Of a stretch of 29,119 bases of DNA, positions 14,104 to 21,170 are shown piece by piece. Source of the stretch: ARS1285 sp038045965 (lineage in GTDB: Archaea > Nanobdellota > Nanobdellia > Pacearchaeales > GW2011-AR1). A program made the translations under genes and the position numbers. Where the stretch lies: the NCBI GenBank assembly GCA_038045965.1, contig JBBSXD010000033.1, forward strand, positions 1-29,119, in the 5' to 3' direction. The notes below the pieces were generated by a model. That model had not been told where the DNA came from and did not search any database. It was given only the letters and a program-made list of their open reading frames with translations. How positions within the stretch are numbered: the stretch's first letter is position 1; every line of letters starts with the position of its first letter.

Positions 14104-14742
14104 ATGAGTTTAGAAATGGAATTAGATGCTGATAATGTTCTAGTAGAAGTTTCTTATAGACATATTCATCTTTCTAAGGAGCATTTAGATATATTATTTG
14201 GAGATAGTTATAATTTAAAGATTAGAAAATTTTTATCTCAGCCTGGGCAATATGCTGCTGAGGAGACTTTAAATTTAAAATATGGAAATAAGGAGATAAG
14301 AGAAGTTAGGATATTGGGTCCTGTTAGAGAAAAAACTCAGGTTGAAATATCATATACAGAATCTCTTTATCTAAAAATTAATGCTCCTTATAGATTATCT
14401 GGAGATATTAATGGAAGTCCTGGAATAATTTTAATAGGAAAAAATAATTTTGTTAAAATTAAAGAAGGAGTAATTATAGCAAAACCTCATTTACATATAT
14501 CTTATGAGGATGCAAATAAAATTGGAGTTAAAAATGGGCAAGTTATTAGTATTTATGTTAAGAGTAATAGACCTAGAACTTTTCATGATGTAATAGTAAG
14601 AGCAGATTATAGTGATAAGGTAGGTTTGGCAGTTCATTTAGATAGTGATGAGGGAAATTCTGCTTGTATATCTGGATTTGCTTATGGAAAGATTTTAAAT
14701 CAGAAAATTTGGGATGCTCCGAAACAACTTCACCATTTATGA
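14104..14742 (+). CDS. PduL-like phosphotransacylase
   Basis: An enzyme of 212 residues of the PduL family, which converts acyl-CoA plus phosphate to acyl-phosphate plus CoA. In organisms lacking the Pta family, it works with acetate kinase to make ATP from acetyl-CoA. Visible family motifs are YRHIHLS (zinc ligands H20, H22), LSQPGQYAAEETL, VRILGPVREKTQVEIS, RLSGDI, a second His pair PHLHIS (H129, H131) and HLDSDEGNSA (H178). The second pair usually reads RHIHM; here the arginine is replaced by proline, so activity should be checked. No encapsulation peptide or microcompartment gene is nearby, so it is probably a cytosolic metabolic enzyme. No acetate kinase gene is in this window. Confidence 0.85.
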   Translation: MSLEMELDADNVLVEVSYRHIHLSKEHLDILFGDSYNLKIRKFLSQPGQYAAEETLNLKYGNKEIREVRILGPVREKTQVEISYTESLYLKINAPYRLSGDINGSPGIILIGKNNFVKIKEGVIIAKPHLHISYEDANKIGVKNGQVISIYVKSNRPRTFHDVIVRADYSDKVGLAVHLDSDEGNSACISGFAYGKILNQKIWDAPKQLHHL

Positions 14743-14768
14743 TGGGGTTTTCAAAGTTTCGGACATAA

Positions 14769-15725
14769 CTAAAGTTCAAATTCTATTCTTAATGGTATTA
14801 AATCTACTATAAATCTTTTTATTTTTTTTAGATGATGTAATATTTCAATTTCTTTATCTTTCAATTTTATAGATTTTAATTTTTCTTCAAGATTTTCAAT
14901 ATCTTTATGCAGAGACATCATATTTTTATTATTTAAATTGTAAAAAGTCTTATGGAAATCTAAGAATAATTTATTAGTATTTTCAAAAATAGAATGTATC
15001 AATTTGTTAGATTTCTCTAGTTCAACAATATGACGCGAAACTTTCTTATATTCATCTGCAATAAATTCTAATATTAGTATTATACTATAAATAACAGAAG
15101 TTTTATTGAATGTTTTATAACCTTTTCTATTTAAGATTCTAAAACAATAATTACTAAATCTATCAATATTGTTGTCTGCAACATTAATACTTTTCACTAA
15201 ATTTTTGTCTTTTTCATTAAATAATCCTAATGTATCTTCTCCCATCCCTTCTATTATAAAAAAGATTCTTCTTAATGTATTATCAAATTCTTTATCAGTG
15301 ATCTCACTTAAATCTTTTAAAATACAATAATCTTTTTTTTGATCCATAATGACCATTCCCTGCATACCACTAACGGCATCTTGTATAACTTCTATTGAAC
15401 TCATAATAATTTTCTCTCTATGATCTACTAAACATGTATAAATATTTTTATAATTATCTTTAGGATTAAAATCAACACGTATTGTATCATAACCAGATCT
15501 ATAAGCGGCATATATATTTCGCCATATTAATTGCTGGTTAAGCTCATTGAAGGATATTCTTATTTCACTAGAATCTTTTAGTTTATCTGAATTTATCATT
15601 AAAATATTATTATTTTCTTCTAAATTGATCTCGTCTCCAGCTTTCACACAAAATTTTTGACACCATTTTCTTGGCAAAGTAATAGTTAGAGTATCGTTGC
15701 CCTGTTTTATTATCTTTCTTTTCAT
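14769..15725 (-). CDS. AbrB-PhoU family protein (archaeal phosphate-uptake-regulator-like)
   Basis: A protein of 318 residues. Residues 1-45 form a SpoVT/AbrB swapped-hairpin DNA-binding domain (KRKIIKQGNDTLTITLPRKW...AGDEINL). After a linker, residues about 95-310 are helical and resemble PhoU (EVIQDAVSGMQGMVI, LRRIFFIIEGMGEDTL, NVADNNIDRFSNYCFRILNRKGY). The AbrB-PhoU combination is widespread in archaea and thought to control phosphate transport genes. No phosphate transporter is nearby. It is divergent from the five-gene aminotransferase operon across a 120-nt AT-rich gap and might regulate it; this is inference from position. Confidence 0.85.
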   Translation of the reverse strand: MKRKIIKQGNDTLTITLPRKWCQKFCVKAGDEINLEENNNILMINSDKLKDSSEIRISFNELNQQLIWRNIYAAYRSGYDTIRVDFNPKDNYKNIYTCLVDHREKIIMSSIEVIQDAVSGMQGMVIMDQKKDYCILKDLSEITDKEFDNTLRRIFFIIEGMGEDTLGLFNEKDKNLVKSINVADNNIDRFSNYCFRILNRKGYKTFNKTSVIYSIILILEFIADEYKKVSRHIVELEKSNKLIHSIFENTNKLFLDFHKTFYNLNNKNMMSLHKDIENLEEKLKSIKLKDKEIEILHHLKKIKRFIVDLIPLRIEFEL

Positions 15726-15745
15726 TTTATTTATAATAACATCTT

Positions 15746-15758
15746 ATTTTTAAATATT
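15746..15758 (-). promoter_or_regulatory. TATA box of the AbrB-PhoU gene
   Basis: On the minus strand ATATTTAAAAATA is centred about 27 nt before the ATG at 15725. Confidence 0.5.
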
Positions 15759-15812
15759 AATATAATATATCATACTATTATAATATTGATAAATATATAT
15801 AATATAGAAAAA

Positions 15813-15823
15813 GAATATATATT
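15813..15823 (+). promoter_or_regulatory. TATA box of the five-gene operon
   Basis: GAATATATATT is centred about 27 nt before the ATG at 15846, supporting this ATG rather than the in-frame TTG at 15840. Confidence 0.5.
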
Positions 15824-15845
15824 ATTAATTATTTAATTATTGATA

Positions 15846-17123
15846 ATGTTAGGTTGTCATTTAGCAAAAAACACAATTCCCTCTCTACCAGAGATTGTTA
15901 ATGGAAATGGGGTTAACATATATGATATTAATGGTAATAGATATATTGATTTATCTTCTCAGACATGTAATTTAAATTTAGGTCATAATCATCCAGTGAT
16001 TTTAAATGCAGTAAATAAGGCAATGAATAAGGGCATTCCTTATTTTATCTCTGGAAGATTTAAAAATTCTTTTTTTAATGAACTTGCAGAAGAATTAGTA
16101 AATTTAGCTCCAATAGAATCGCCGAAGGTAAATCTGAGGTTATGTAATGGTAGTGATGCTAATGAAGATGCTTTTAAGAGAACTAGAAAATATCATAAAG
16201 AAAATGGAAGAAAGATTATTGTAACACAAAATGAAAGTCATCATGGACAATCTTCTGAAACCATGTCTGCATCTGGAAAACACTTTCCGAAAGAATTGTA
16301 CGATTACCATGGTGGATCTAATAATTTTTTTTATATAGAGCCATGTAATGTTTATAGAAAGCCGAAAAATATTTCTGAAGATGAATATATAGAAAAATGT
16401 ACTGACAATTTAAAAAATTTGGTTTATAATAGAAAAGATATTGGGGGACTTATGATGGAATTAATTCAGATAGATGCTGGAGTTGTTCCTCAACCAAAAA
16501 ATTATGTGAAAAAAGTTGAAGAAATATGTAAGGAAAATGATATTATTTTTATGGTAGATGAAGTACAGACTGCATTTGGATGGTATGGAAAAATTTTTGC
16601 ATCAGAATATTATGGTATTAGTCCAGATGTAATTACAATAGGTAAAAGTCTTACAGCTGGTTTTCCTTCTATGGCTGCTACAATCTTCAATGAGAAGTTA
16701 GATAATCTTTGTAATGGAGAAAGCGAGCATACTCATGGGGGGCAAATCTATCCTTGTATCGCTGCATTATCAAATCTTGATTATCTTCAAAATTCTGGAA
16801 TTCTTGACACAGTAAAAGAAAAAAGTAATCACTTTATGCGTCATTTAGAAGATTTCAAGAATAAGTATAAACAAATTGGAGATATAAGAAATTGTGAATT
16901 AATTTTTGGAATAGACTTCATTAATAAAGATGGAACTGATAATGATGAAGCAGCTTACAATACCTATAATAATGCTATAAAAAATAATGTCTTTTTAATT
17001 CATCTTAGAAAAGGCAGAAAAAAGAATGTGTTGCTAATAAAACCTCCAATAATTATTAATCATGATGAAATAGAATATTCTATGAATCTTTTAGATAAAT
17101 CTTTAGAAGAAAGCTTGAGATGA
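15846..17123 (+). CDS. Class III PLP-dependent aminotransferase (or phospho-lyase)
   Basis: PLP enzyme of 425 residues, fold type I, class III. Recognised motifs are the N-terminal segment INGNRYIDLSSQTCNLNLGHNHP, the phosphate-binding NGSDANEDA, the aromatic cofactor contact SHHGQS, the pyridine-contact motif MVDEVQTAFG (D238) and the Schiff-base lysine in ITIGKSLTAGFP (K267). Family members transaminate omega-amino acids, ornithine, acetylornithine or diamines, and a subgroup acts as phospho-lyases on O-phosphoethanolamine or phosphohydroxylysine. It is the first gene of a five-gene unit; an APH-type kinase follows with a 4-nt ATGA overlap. The kinase neighbour makes the phospho-lyase alternative worth testing. 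The substrate is unknown. Confidence 0.88.
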   Translation: MLGCHLAKNTIPSLPEIVNGNGVNIYDINGNRYIDLSSQTCNLNLGHNHPVILNAVNKAMNKGIPYFISGRFKNSFFNELAEELVNLAPIESPKVNLRLCNGSDANEDAFKRTRKYHKENGRKIIVTQNESHHGQSSETMSASGKHFPKELYDYHGGSNNFFYIEPCNVYRKPKNISEDEYIEKCTDNLKNLVYNRKDIGGLMMELIQIDAGVVPQPKNYVKKVEEICKENDIIFMVDEVQTAFGWYGKIFASEYYGISPDVITIGKSLTAGFPSMAATIFNEKLDNLCNGESEHTHGGQIYPCIAALSNLDYLQNSGILDTVKEKSNHFMRHLEDFKNKYKQIGDIRNCELIFGIDFINKDGTDNDEAAYNTYNNAIKNNVFLIHLRKGRKKNVLLIKPPIIINHDEIEYSMNLLDKSLEESLR

Positions 17124-17875
17124 AAGTTAATAAATTAATACTAGAAATAGCTGATAAAAAAGGTTTTGAAATTAAAAGAAGTTTAGGTGGAATGCTTAAT
17201 GAGAATTATATGATATATTTTAATAATCAGAATTATGTTTTTAGAATTCCCATAAAAAATTTAAGACATAAAAAATCAATTGAAAGAGAGTATAAAGGTA
17301 TAGGATATTATGTAAATGGCAATGAATATAATTATAGAAGTATAGAAGAGCAAGTCATTTTTAGTAATCTATGTTCACAAAAAGGCATCTCTGTTGCGAG
17401 AATTATAGATTATAGCCGTGATTATATGATTACAGAATTCTTAGAAGGGATAGAAATTCCTGACTTATTAAAATCAGAAAAAAATGTTTTAGAAATTATT
17501 AATAAATATTTATTTTCTCTTATTTTAGCTCATAATAAAAATATAGTATTTGGAGATAGATGGGGATATAATACTATAATAAATAAAGAAGGAAATATTA
17601 TTAATTTTGATTTTGATATTAAATTAAATACAGAAGATTCTAAAGAATTTGAAATATCCCAGGCAGTTTATTATTCATTATTTTTCTCTAAAGAAAATAA
17701 ATCTGTTCTAGGTTATTTGCAGGAATTTCTTAAAAGAGAAGACTTAAATTATATTTATGATAAAAATATGATTACAAAATATTTGGAAGGACATTCTCAG
17801 TATTTTAAAGGAACAATTTATGGAGGAATAGAAAGAGAAATTTGCAAATTAACATCAATAGAAAAAAATGAATAA
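17120..17875 (+). CDS. APH-family small-molecule kinase
   Basis: A protein of 251 residues with the aminoglycoside-phosphotransferase/choline-kinase fold. The catalytic loop reads VFGDRWGYNTI (D146, N151) in place of the common HGDxxxxN, with the metal-binding DFD at 164-166 (NFDFDI). The N-lobe shows the nucleotide strand YVFRIP and the hinge region YMITEFLEG. The catalytic and metal residues are retained, so it should phosphorylate a hydroxyl on a small molecule such as an amino alcohol, amino acid or sugar. Its ATG overlaps the stop of the PLP enzyme (ATGA), and the next ATG overlaps its end by 8 nt. Antibiotic resistance is improbable in this context. A kinase making the substrate of the adjacent PLP enzyme is one attractive reading. 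Confidence 0.8.
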   Translation: MKVNKLILEIADKKGFEIKRSLGGMLNENYMIYFNNQNYVFRIPIKNLRHKKSIEREYKGIGYYVNGNEYNYRSIEEQVIFSNLCSQKGISVARIIDYSRDYMITEFLEGIEIPDLLKSEKNVLEIINKYLFSLILAHNKNIVFGDRWGYNTIINKEGNIINFDFDIKLNTEDSKEFEISQAVYYSLFFSKENKSVLGYLQEFLKREDLNYIYDKNMITKYLEGHSQYFKGTIYGGIEREICKLTSIEKNE

Positions 17876-18785
17876 ACAAGAAATATTTGTAGTTTTTGGA
17901 AAGGAGCTAAAAAATGACTCAATCACTTTTGAATATAAAGATAGAATTGATCGTATGATAGACCATTTTAATATGATGGGTTATCTTTCAAATGAAAAAA
18001 ATATGATGCCAGAGAATTCTAAAATTCTTTTTACTGGAGGTCAAAAGATAAATGGAAATTTTACAGAAGCAAGACTAGGGCATAGTTATTTTGAAACAAA
18101 ATTATCAAAAGGTGGAATAATATTACCAAAGGAGATTATAGAACTGGATATAGATGCAAAAAATACGATGGAAAATATAGAAAATGTTTTAGAAATGCTG
18201 GATAAAAATTCTGAAATCTTTTTGCATTTAATATCAACAGATTATCATATTGATAGATTAGAGAATGGTGATAGATTGTTATGTAAAAATGGAAGTCTTA
18301 TCTCAAAGATAAGAAAAATAAATGGATTGAGCTATGGATTCTTACGCTCCAGATATAGATATTTAAGTGATGATGATGAAATAAAAAGATGGCAGGCTCA
18401 ATTGTATTTAGATTCTGAAAATTTTAAGATAATGGAGTCAAATCTTATATCTATTGTTAATGGAGAGATTACTGAATTATTGAAACCAGTAGTTGATTGT
18501 TTTCCTAAAAATCTTGATAAAATTGGAGAAACTTTTAGAATAATGATAGGATCAAAAAATACCAAAAACGATAAGGTTGATGAGGTTATAGATAAGGTAT
18601 ATCCTATTCTATCTATATTAAGAAATTTTCATACAGATATTATCGACTTTGTCAATAAATCTAATGGTGCAAAGAGAATTAATGAATGGGAAAACAAATA
18701 TAATATATTCAAAGAAACTTTAAGAGAACTTATTTTAACAGTTGATCCTGATGAACCAATTACTAATGGTTTTTTAAGAAGATAA
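17868..18785 (+). CDS. DUF218 (YdcF/SanA-like) protein with C-terminal helical extension
   Basis: A protein of 305 residues. Residues 1-130 follow the DUF218/YdcF pattern: IFVVFGKEL at the first strand, KILFTGGQKINGNFTEA (the GG-x-x-x-x-E-A segment), the DIDAKNTMENIENVLEML segment (T-x-E-N motif) and the strand LHLISTDYHIDRL (S/T-x-x-H-x-x-R). The fold is Rossmann-like and is tied to envelope and cell-wall functions in bacteria; some members bind S-adenosylmethionine or nucleotides. Residues 150-305 are a helical domain not usual in the family. Unlike ElyC/SanA there is no membrane anchor, so it acts in the cytoplasm. It overlaps the kinase gene by 8 nt and is 1 nt from the SDR gene, hence coupled. 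Confidence 0.72.
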   Translation: MNKQEIFVVFGKELKNDSITFEYKDRIDRMIDHFNMMGYLSNEKNMMPENSKILFTGGQKINGNFTEARLGHSYFETKLSKGGIILPKEIIELDIDAKNTMENIENVLEMLDKNSEIFLHLISTDYHIDRLENGDRLLCKNGSLISKIRKINGLSYGFLRSRYRYLSDDDEIKRWQAQLYLDSENFKIMESNLISIVNGEITELLKPVVDCFPKNLDKIGETFRIMIGSKNTKNDKVDEVIDKVYPILSILRNFHTDIIDFVNKSNGAKRINEWENKYNIFKETLRELILTVDPDEPITNGFLRR

Positions 18786-18786
18786 G

Positions 18787-19473
18787 ATGAACAAAATTGT
18801 AATAACTGGAGCAAATGGAACAATAGGCAGTGTTCTTAGAAAAGGATTTAAAAATAAATATCAAATTACTGGAATAGATCTTCCAGAAGTAGATATTAGA
18901 GATTATAATGAACTTCTTAAAGTTTTTCATGAAAAAGATGTAATAATACATTTAGCATGGAACGCTAAATATGAAAATTTTAGGAGCGAGAGAATAGATA
19001 CTGACAACATAAAAATGGCTGATAATGTTTATAGATGTGCAAGTGAGAAAAGAGTAAAAAGAGTTGTTATGGCAAGTTCTATTCATGCAGATTATTTTTA
19101 TGAATGGAATAAAGAAAAAGATGGATTGCTATCTCCTGAAAAGTTAATTGGACCAGATAGCCCTTATGGTGCCAGTAAAATATTTATAGAATCATTAGGA
19201 AGATATCATGCTAATAGTAATAGATTAGAAGTTATATGTTTAAGATTTGGAGGAGTTAATCAAGAAGATGAAATAGATAAAACTGAAGAAGGTTTCGATA
19301 AAGTCTGGTTGAGTCATAATGATTGTGTTAGTTTAGTTGAGAGATGTATAGAATCATCAAATGTTGAGAATAATTTTCAGGTAATTTACGGTGTGTCAAA
19401 TAATTCATCTAGAATTCATAATAACTCAAATAAATTAGGATGGATCCCAAAAGATAATTCGGAATATAAATGA
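18787..19473 (+). CDS. NAD-dependent epimerase/dehydratase-type SDR (uronate-dehydrogenase-like)
   Basis: An extended short-chain dehydrogenase of 228 residues. The NAD-binding motif is TGANGTIG (G8, G11, G14); DLPEVDIRD follows strand 2; the catalytic pair is Y127/K131 in SPYGASK; and the preceding segment VVMASSIHADYF matches the S-S-N-H-x-x-x-F/Y phrase of hexuronate dehydrogenase-like members. The sequence is shorter than sugar epimerases (about 310 aa), ending soon after LRFGGVNQEDE, so the substrate lobe is reduced. It starts 1 nt after the DUF218 gene and ends with an ATGA overlap to the next gene. A role in oxidising or epimerising a sugar or sugar acid fits; the substrate is unknown. 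Confidence 0.82.
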   Translation: MNKIVITGANGTIGSVLRKGFKNKYQITGIDLPEVDIRDYNELLKVFHEKDVIIHLAWNAKYENFRSERIDTDNIKMADNVYRCASEKRVKRVVMASSIHADYFYEWNKEKDGLLSPEKLIGPDSPYGASKIFIESLGRYHANSNRLEVICLRFGGVNQEDEIDKTEEGFDKVWLSHNDCVSLVERCIESSNVENNFQVIYGVSNNSSRIHNNSNKLGWIPKDNSEYK

Positions 19474-20165
19474 AATCATTAATTATTGGTTATGGCGAGA
19501 TAGGAAAAGCTCTTTATAATATCTTAGAAAAAGAATATCCCACTTATTGGAGTGATAAAGATAAAGAAGAAAAAGAAGATAAATTTGAAATTATACATAT
19601 ATGTTTTCCATATTCAGAATTTTTTATTGAAGACGTAAAAAAGTATCAAGAATTTTACAAGCCAAAATACACTATAATCCATTCTACAGTTCCTCCTGGA
19701 ATATCAAGAAAGTTGAATGCTATTCATTCTCCAATAATTGGATTGCATCCTCATCTTGAAACCTCATTAAAAATATTTACTAAGTTTATAGGTGGAAAGA
19801 ATGCAAGTGATATAGCAGATTATTTCAGAAGATCTGGAATTAAAGTCTATTTATTTGATGATCCCGAAACAACAGAATTAATGAAAATCTTGGATACCAG
19901 TTTTTATGGTTTGTGTATAGAATATGTTAAAGAAGTAAAAAAATTATGTGAGAAAAATAATGTTCCATTTGAAGCGTGGACTATATGGACGCAAAATTAT
20001 AATGAAGGATATAAAAAATTAGGATTTCCTGAATATAATAGACCTAATTTAAATCCTATAATGAAAAGAATAGGAGGACATTGCGTTAGTCCAAATCTAA
20101 GATTAATTGATACAAAATTTCACAAATTTTTAATTGGATTAGAATCTTCAGAAGATAGTCTATAA
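19470..20165 (+). CDS. Short UDP-glucose/GDP-mannose dehydrogenase-like protein
   Basis: A dehydrogenase of 231 residues with the N-terminal Rossmann motif IIGYGEIG (G8, G10, G13), the strand IIHICFPYS, the segment IIHSTVPPGISR (usually V-x-S-T-V-x-P-G-T in UDP-sugar dehydrogenases), the helix TTELMKILDTSFYGLCIEYVKEV with the conserved lysine (K139) and the phrase RIGGHCV with C205, recalling the GGxC active-site cysteine of UDP-glucose and UDP-ManNAc dehydrogenases. It is about half the normal length and lacks the C-terminal UDP-binding domain, so it may act on a non-nucleotide substrate. It is the last of five coupled genes (ATGA overlap) and is convergent with the wHTH gene at 20173. Confidence 0.78.
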   Translation: MKSLIIGYGEIGKALYNILEKEYPTYWSDKDKEEKEDKFEIIHICFPYSEFFIEDVKKYQEFYKPKYTIIHSTVPPGISRKLNAIHSPIIGLHPHLETSLKIFTKFIGGKNASDIADYFRRSGIKVYLFDDPETTELMKILDTSFYGLCIEYVKEVKKLCEKNNVPFEAWTIWTQNYNEGYKKLGFPEYNRPNLNPIMKRIGGHCVSPNLRLIDTKFHKFLIGLESSEDSL

Positions 20166-20172
20166 ATTTTTT

Positions 20173-21099
20173 TTATTCTAGAATTTCAATATCATCTACT
20201 ATCCCGTCTGAATTTAAATCTAATCCTTCAATAACTTTTGCATCTATTTTATTATCATTAATATTGCCTTTAGATATTTCTTTAAAATATTTAAGAAAAG
20301 ATATTATTACCGATCTTGTTCCAGCGCTTCTTTTACCAGCAATCCATAGAATATATTTTTTTTTGTTAAAAGGATTTTTCATTTTGACTAAAAATCCGGT
20401 TTCGTCGCTATAATAAGTTTTATTTGATATTTTTGAAATTATGTTCCAGTTATCTTTTTCATTAAATTTTATTGGAGATGAATTGTTTATCTTTCCAGCT
20501 ATAGTATTTATTATTGGGCCTCCCAAAATTATTAAGTTCTCAGAAAGATCTTCTGTTATTGTTTCAGTATCTAATTTTACATTTAAATCTGGATGATAAT
20601 TAAGAAAACTTCCTAAAAATAATGCTAAATCTATTCCATAATATCCATCTCTACTTCTAGCTTTTTCCGGGCCATGAGGATCAGGACTTCCAACTATTAT
20701 TTTAGCGTTTAATTTTCCTTGTTCTATAAATGGCTCTAAAAATTTATTTGTGTTATCACCTCCAATATTTGAGAGATTTGCATTTTCTTTAAATTCTTCA
20801 AATTTTATAAAAAATGCAGAAGAATTTATTTTGTAGAAATTTGCAATAGCCCCTCGAACAGTTTCTTTTTTTACTATCTCTATTACTTTAGATTTTTCTA
20901 AATTTCTAATATGGTAATAAATTTTCTGCTCATGTATTTTAAGTTTTTTTGCAATTTCTTTGGGATAAGAAGGTTTAATTGATATTATTCTTAATATTTC
21001 TCTAGCTAATCTTGAAGAAAGTGATTTTATCTGATCATCTTTTATTTCTCTTACTGATAGAGAATTAATTTTATTTTTACTCTTTTTTATTATAAACAT
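20173..21099 (-). CDS. Winged-helix regulator with S-layer-like domain and EF-hand-like end
   Basis: A protein of 308 residues with two parts. Residues about 24-98 are a winged helix (LAREILRIISIKPSYPKEIAKKL, recognition helix EQKIYYHIRNLEKSKVIE, wing RGAIANFYKI) of the ArsR-like archaeal type. Residues 125-308 hold IIVGSPDPHGPEKARSRDG, LIILGGPIINTIAG and ILWIAGKRSAGTRS, and end with GLDLNSDGIVDDIEILE, an EF-hand-like D-x-N-x-D-G loop. The GGP-x-x-N phrase and the closing VxEGxDxNxDG phrase are reminiscent of domains in archaeal S-layer proteins. A cytoplasmic regulator carrying this domain could sense a ligand through it. It is divergent from glmS (71-nt gap), so control of amino-sugar synthesis is possible but unproven. 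Confidence 0.7.
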   Translation of the reverse strand: MFIIKKSKNKINSLSVREIKDDQIKSLSSRLAREILRIISIKPSYPKEIAKKLKIHEQKIYYHIRNLEKSKVIEIVKKETVRGAIANFYKINSSAFFIKFEEFKENANLSNIGGDNTNKFLEPFIEQGKLNAKIIVGSPDPHGPEKARSRDGYYGIDLALFLGSFLNYHPDLNVKLDTETITEDLSENLIILGGPIINTIAGKINNSSPIKFNEKDNWNIISKISNKTYYSDETGFLVKMKNPFNKKKYILWIAGKRSAGTRSVIISFLKYFKEISKGNINDNKIDAKVIEGLDLNSDGIVDDIEILE

Positions 21100-21116
21100 T
21101 TTAATTTTTTTTTAAT

Positions 21117-21129
21117 AGTATTATAAATT
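21117..21129 (-). promoter_or_regulatory. TATA box of the winged-helix/S-layer-like gene
   Basis: On the minus strand AAATTTATAATAC is centred about 25 nt before the ATG at 21099. Confidence 0.45.
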
Positions 21130-21137
21130 TTTTAATA

Positions 21138-21149
21138 ATATTTAAAAAG
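21138..21149 (+). promoter_or_regulatory. TATA box of the glmS operon
   Basis: ATATTTAAAAAG is centred about 27 nt before the ATG at 21171, so GlmS should be made from a leaderless mRNA and start MCG, leaving the catalytic cysteine at position 2. Confidence 0.55.
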
Positions 21150-21170
21150 AAAAATAGTTTAAAAATATTT

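Noticed and set aside
15726..15845. AT-rich repeats suggestive of an origin or a regulator array
   Set aside because: The sequence is simple alternating A/T with two TATA boxes at expected distances; no repeated unit stands out.
17120..17875. Aminoglycoside resistance gene
   Set aside because: The APH fold is shared by many small-molecule kinases; its coupled operon and archaeal setting argue for a metabolic kinase.
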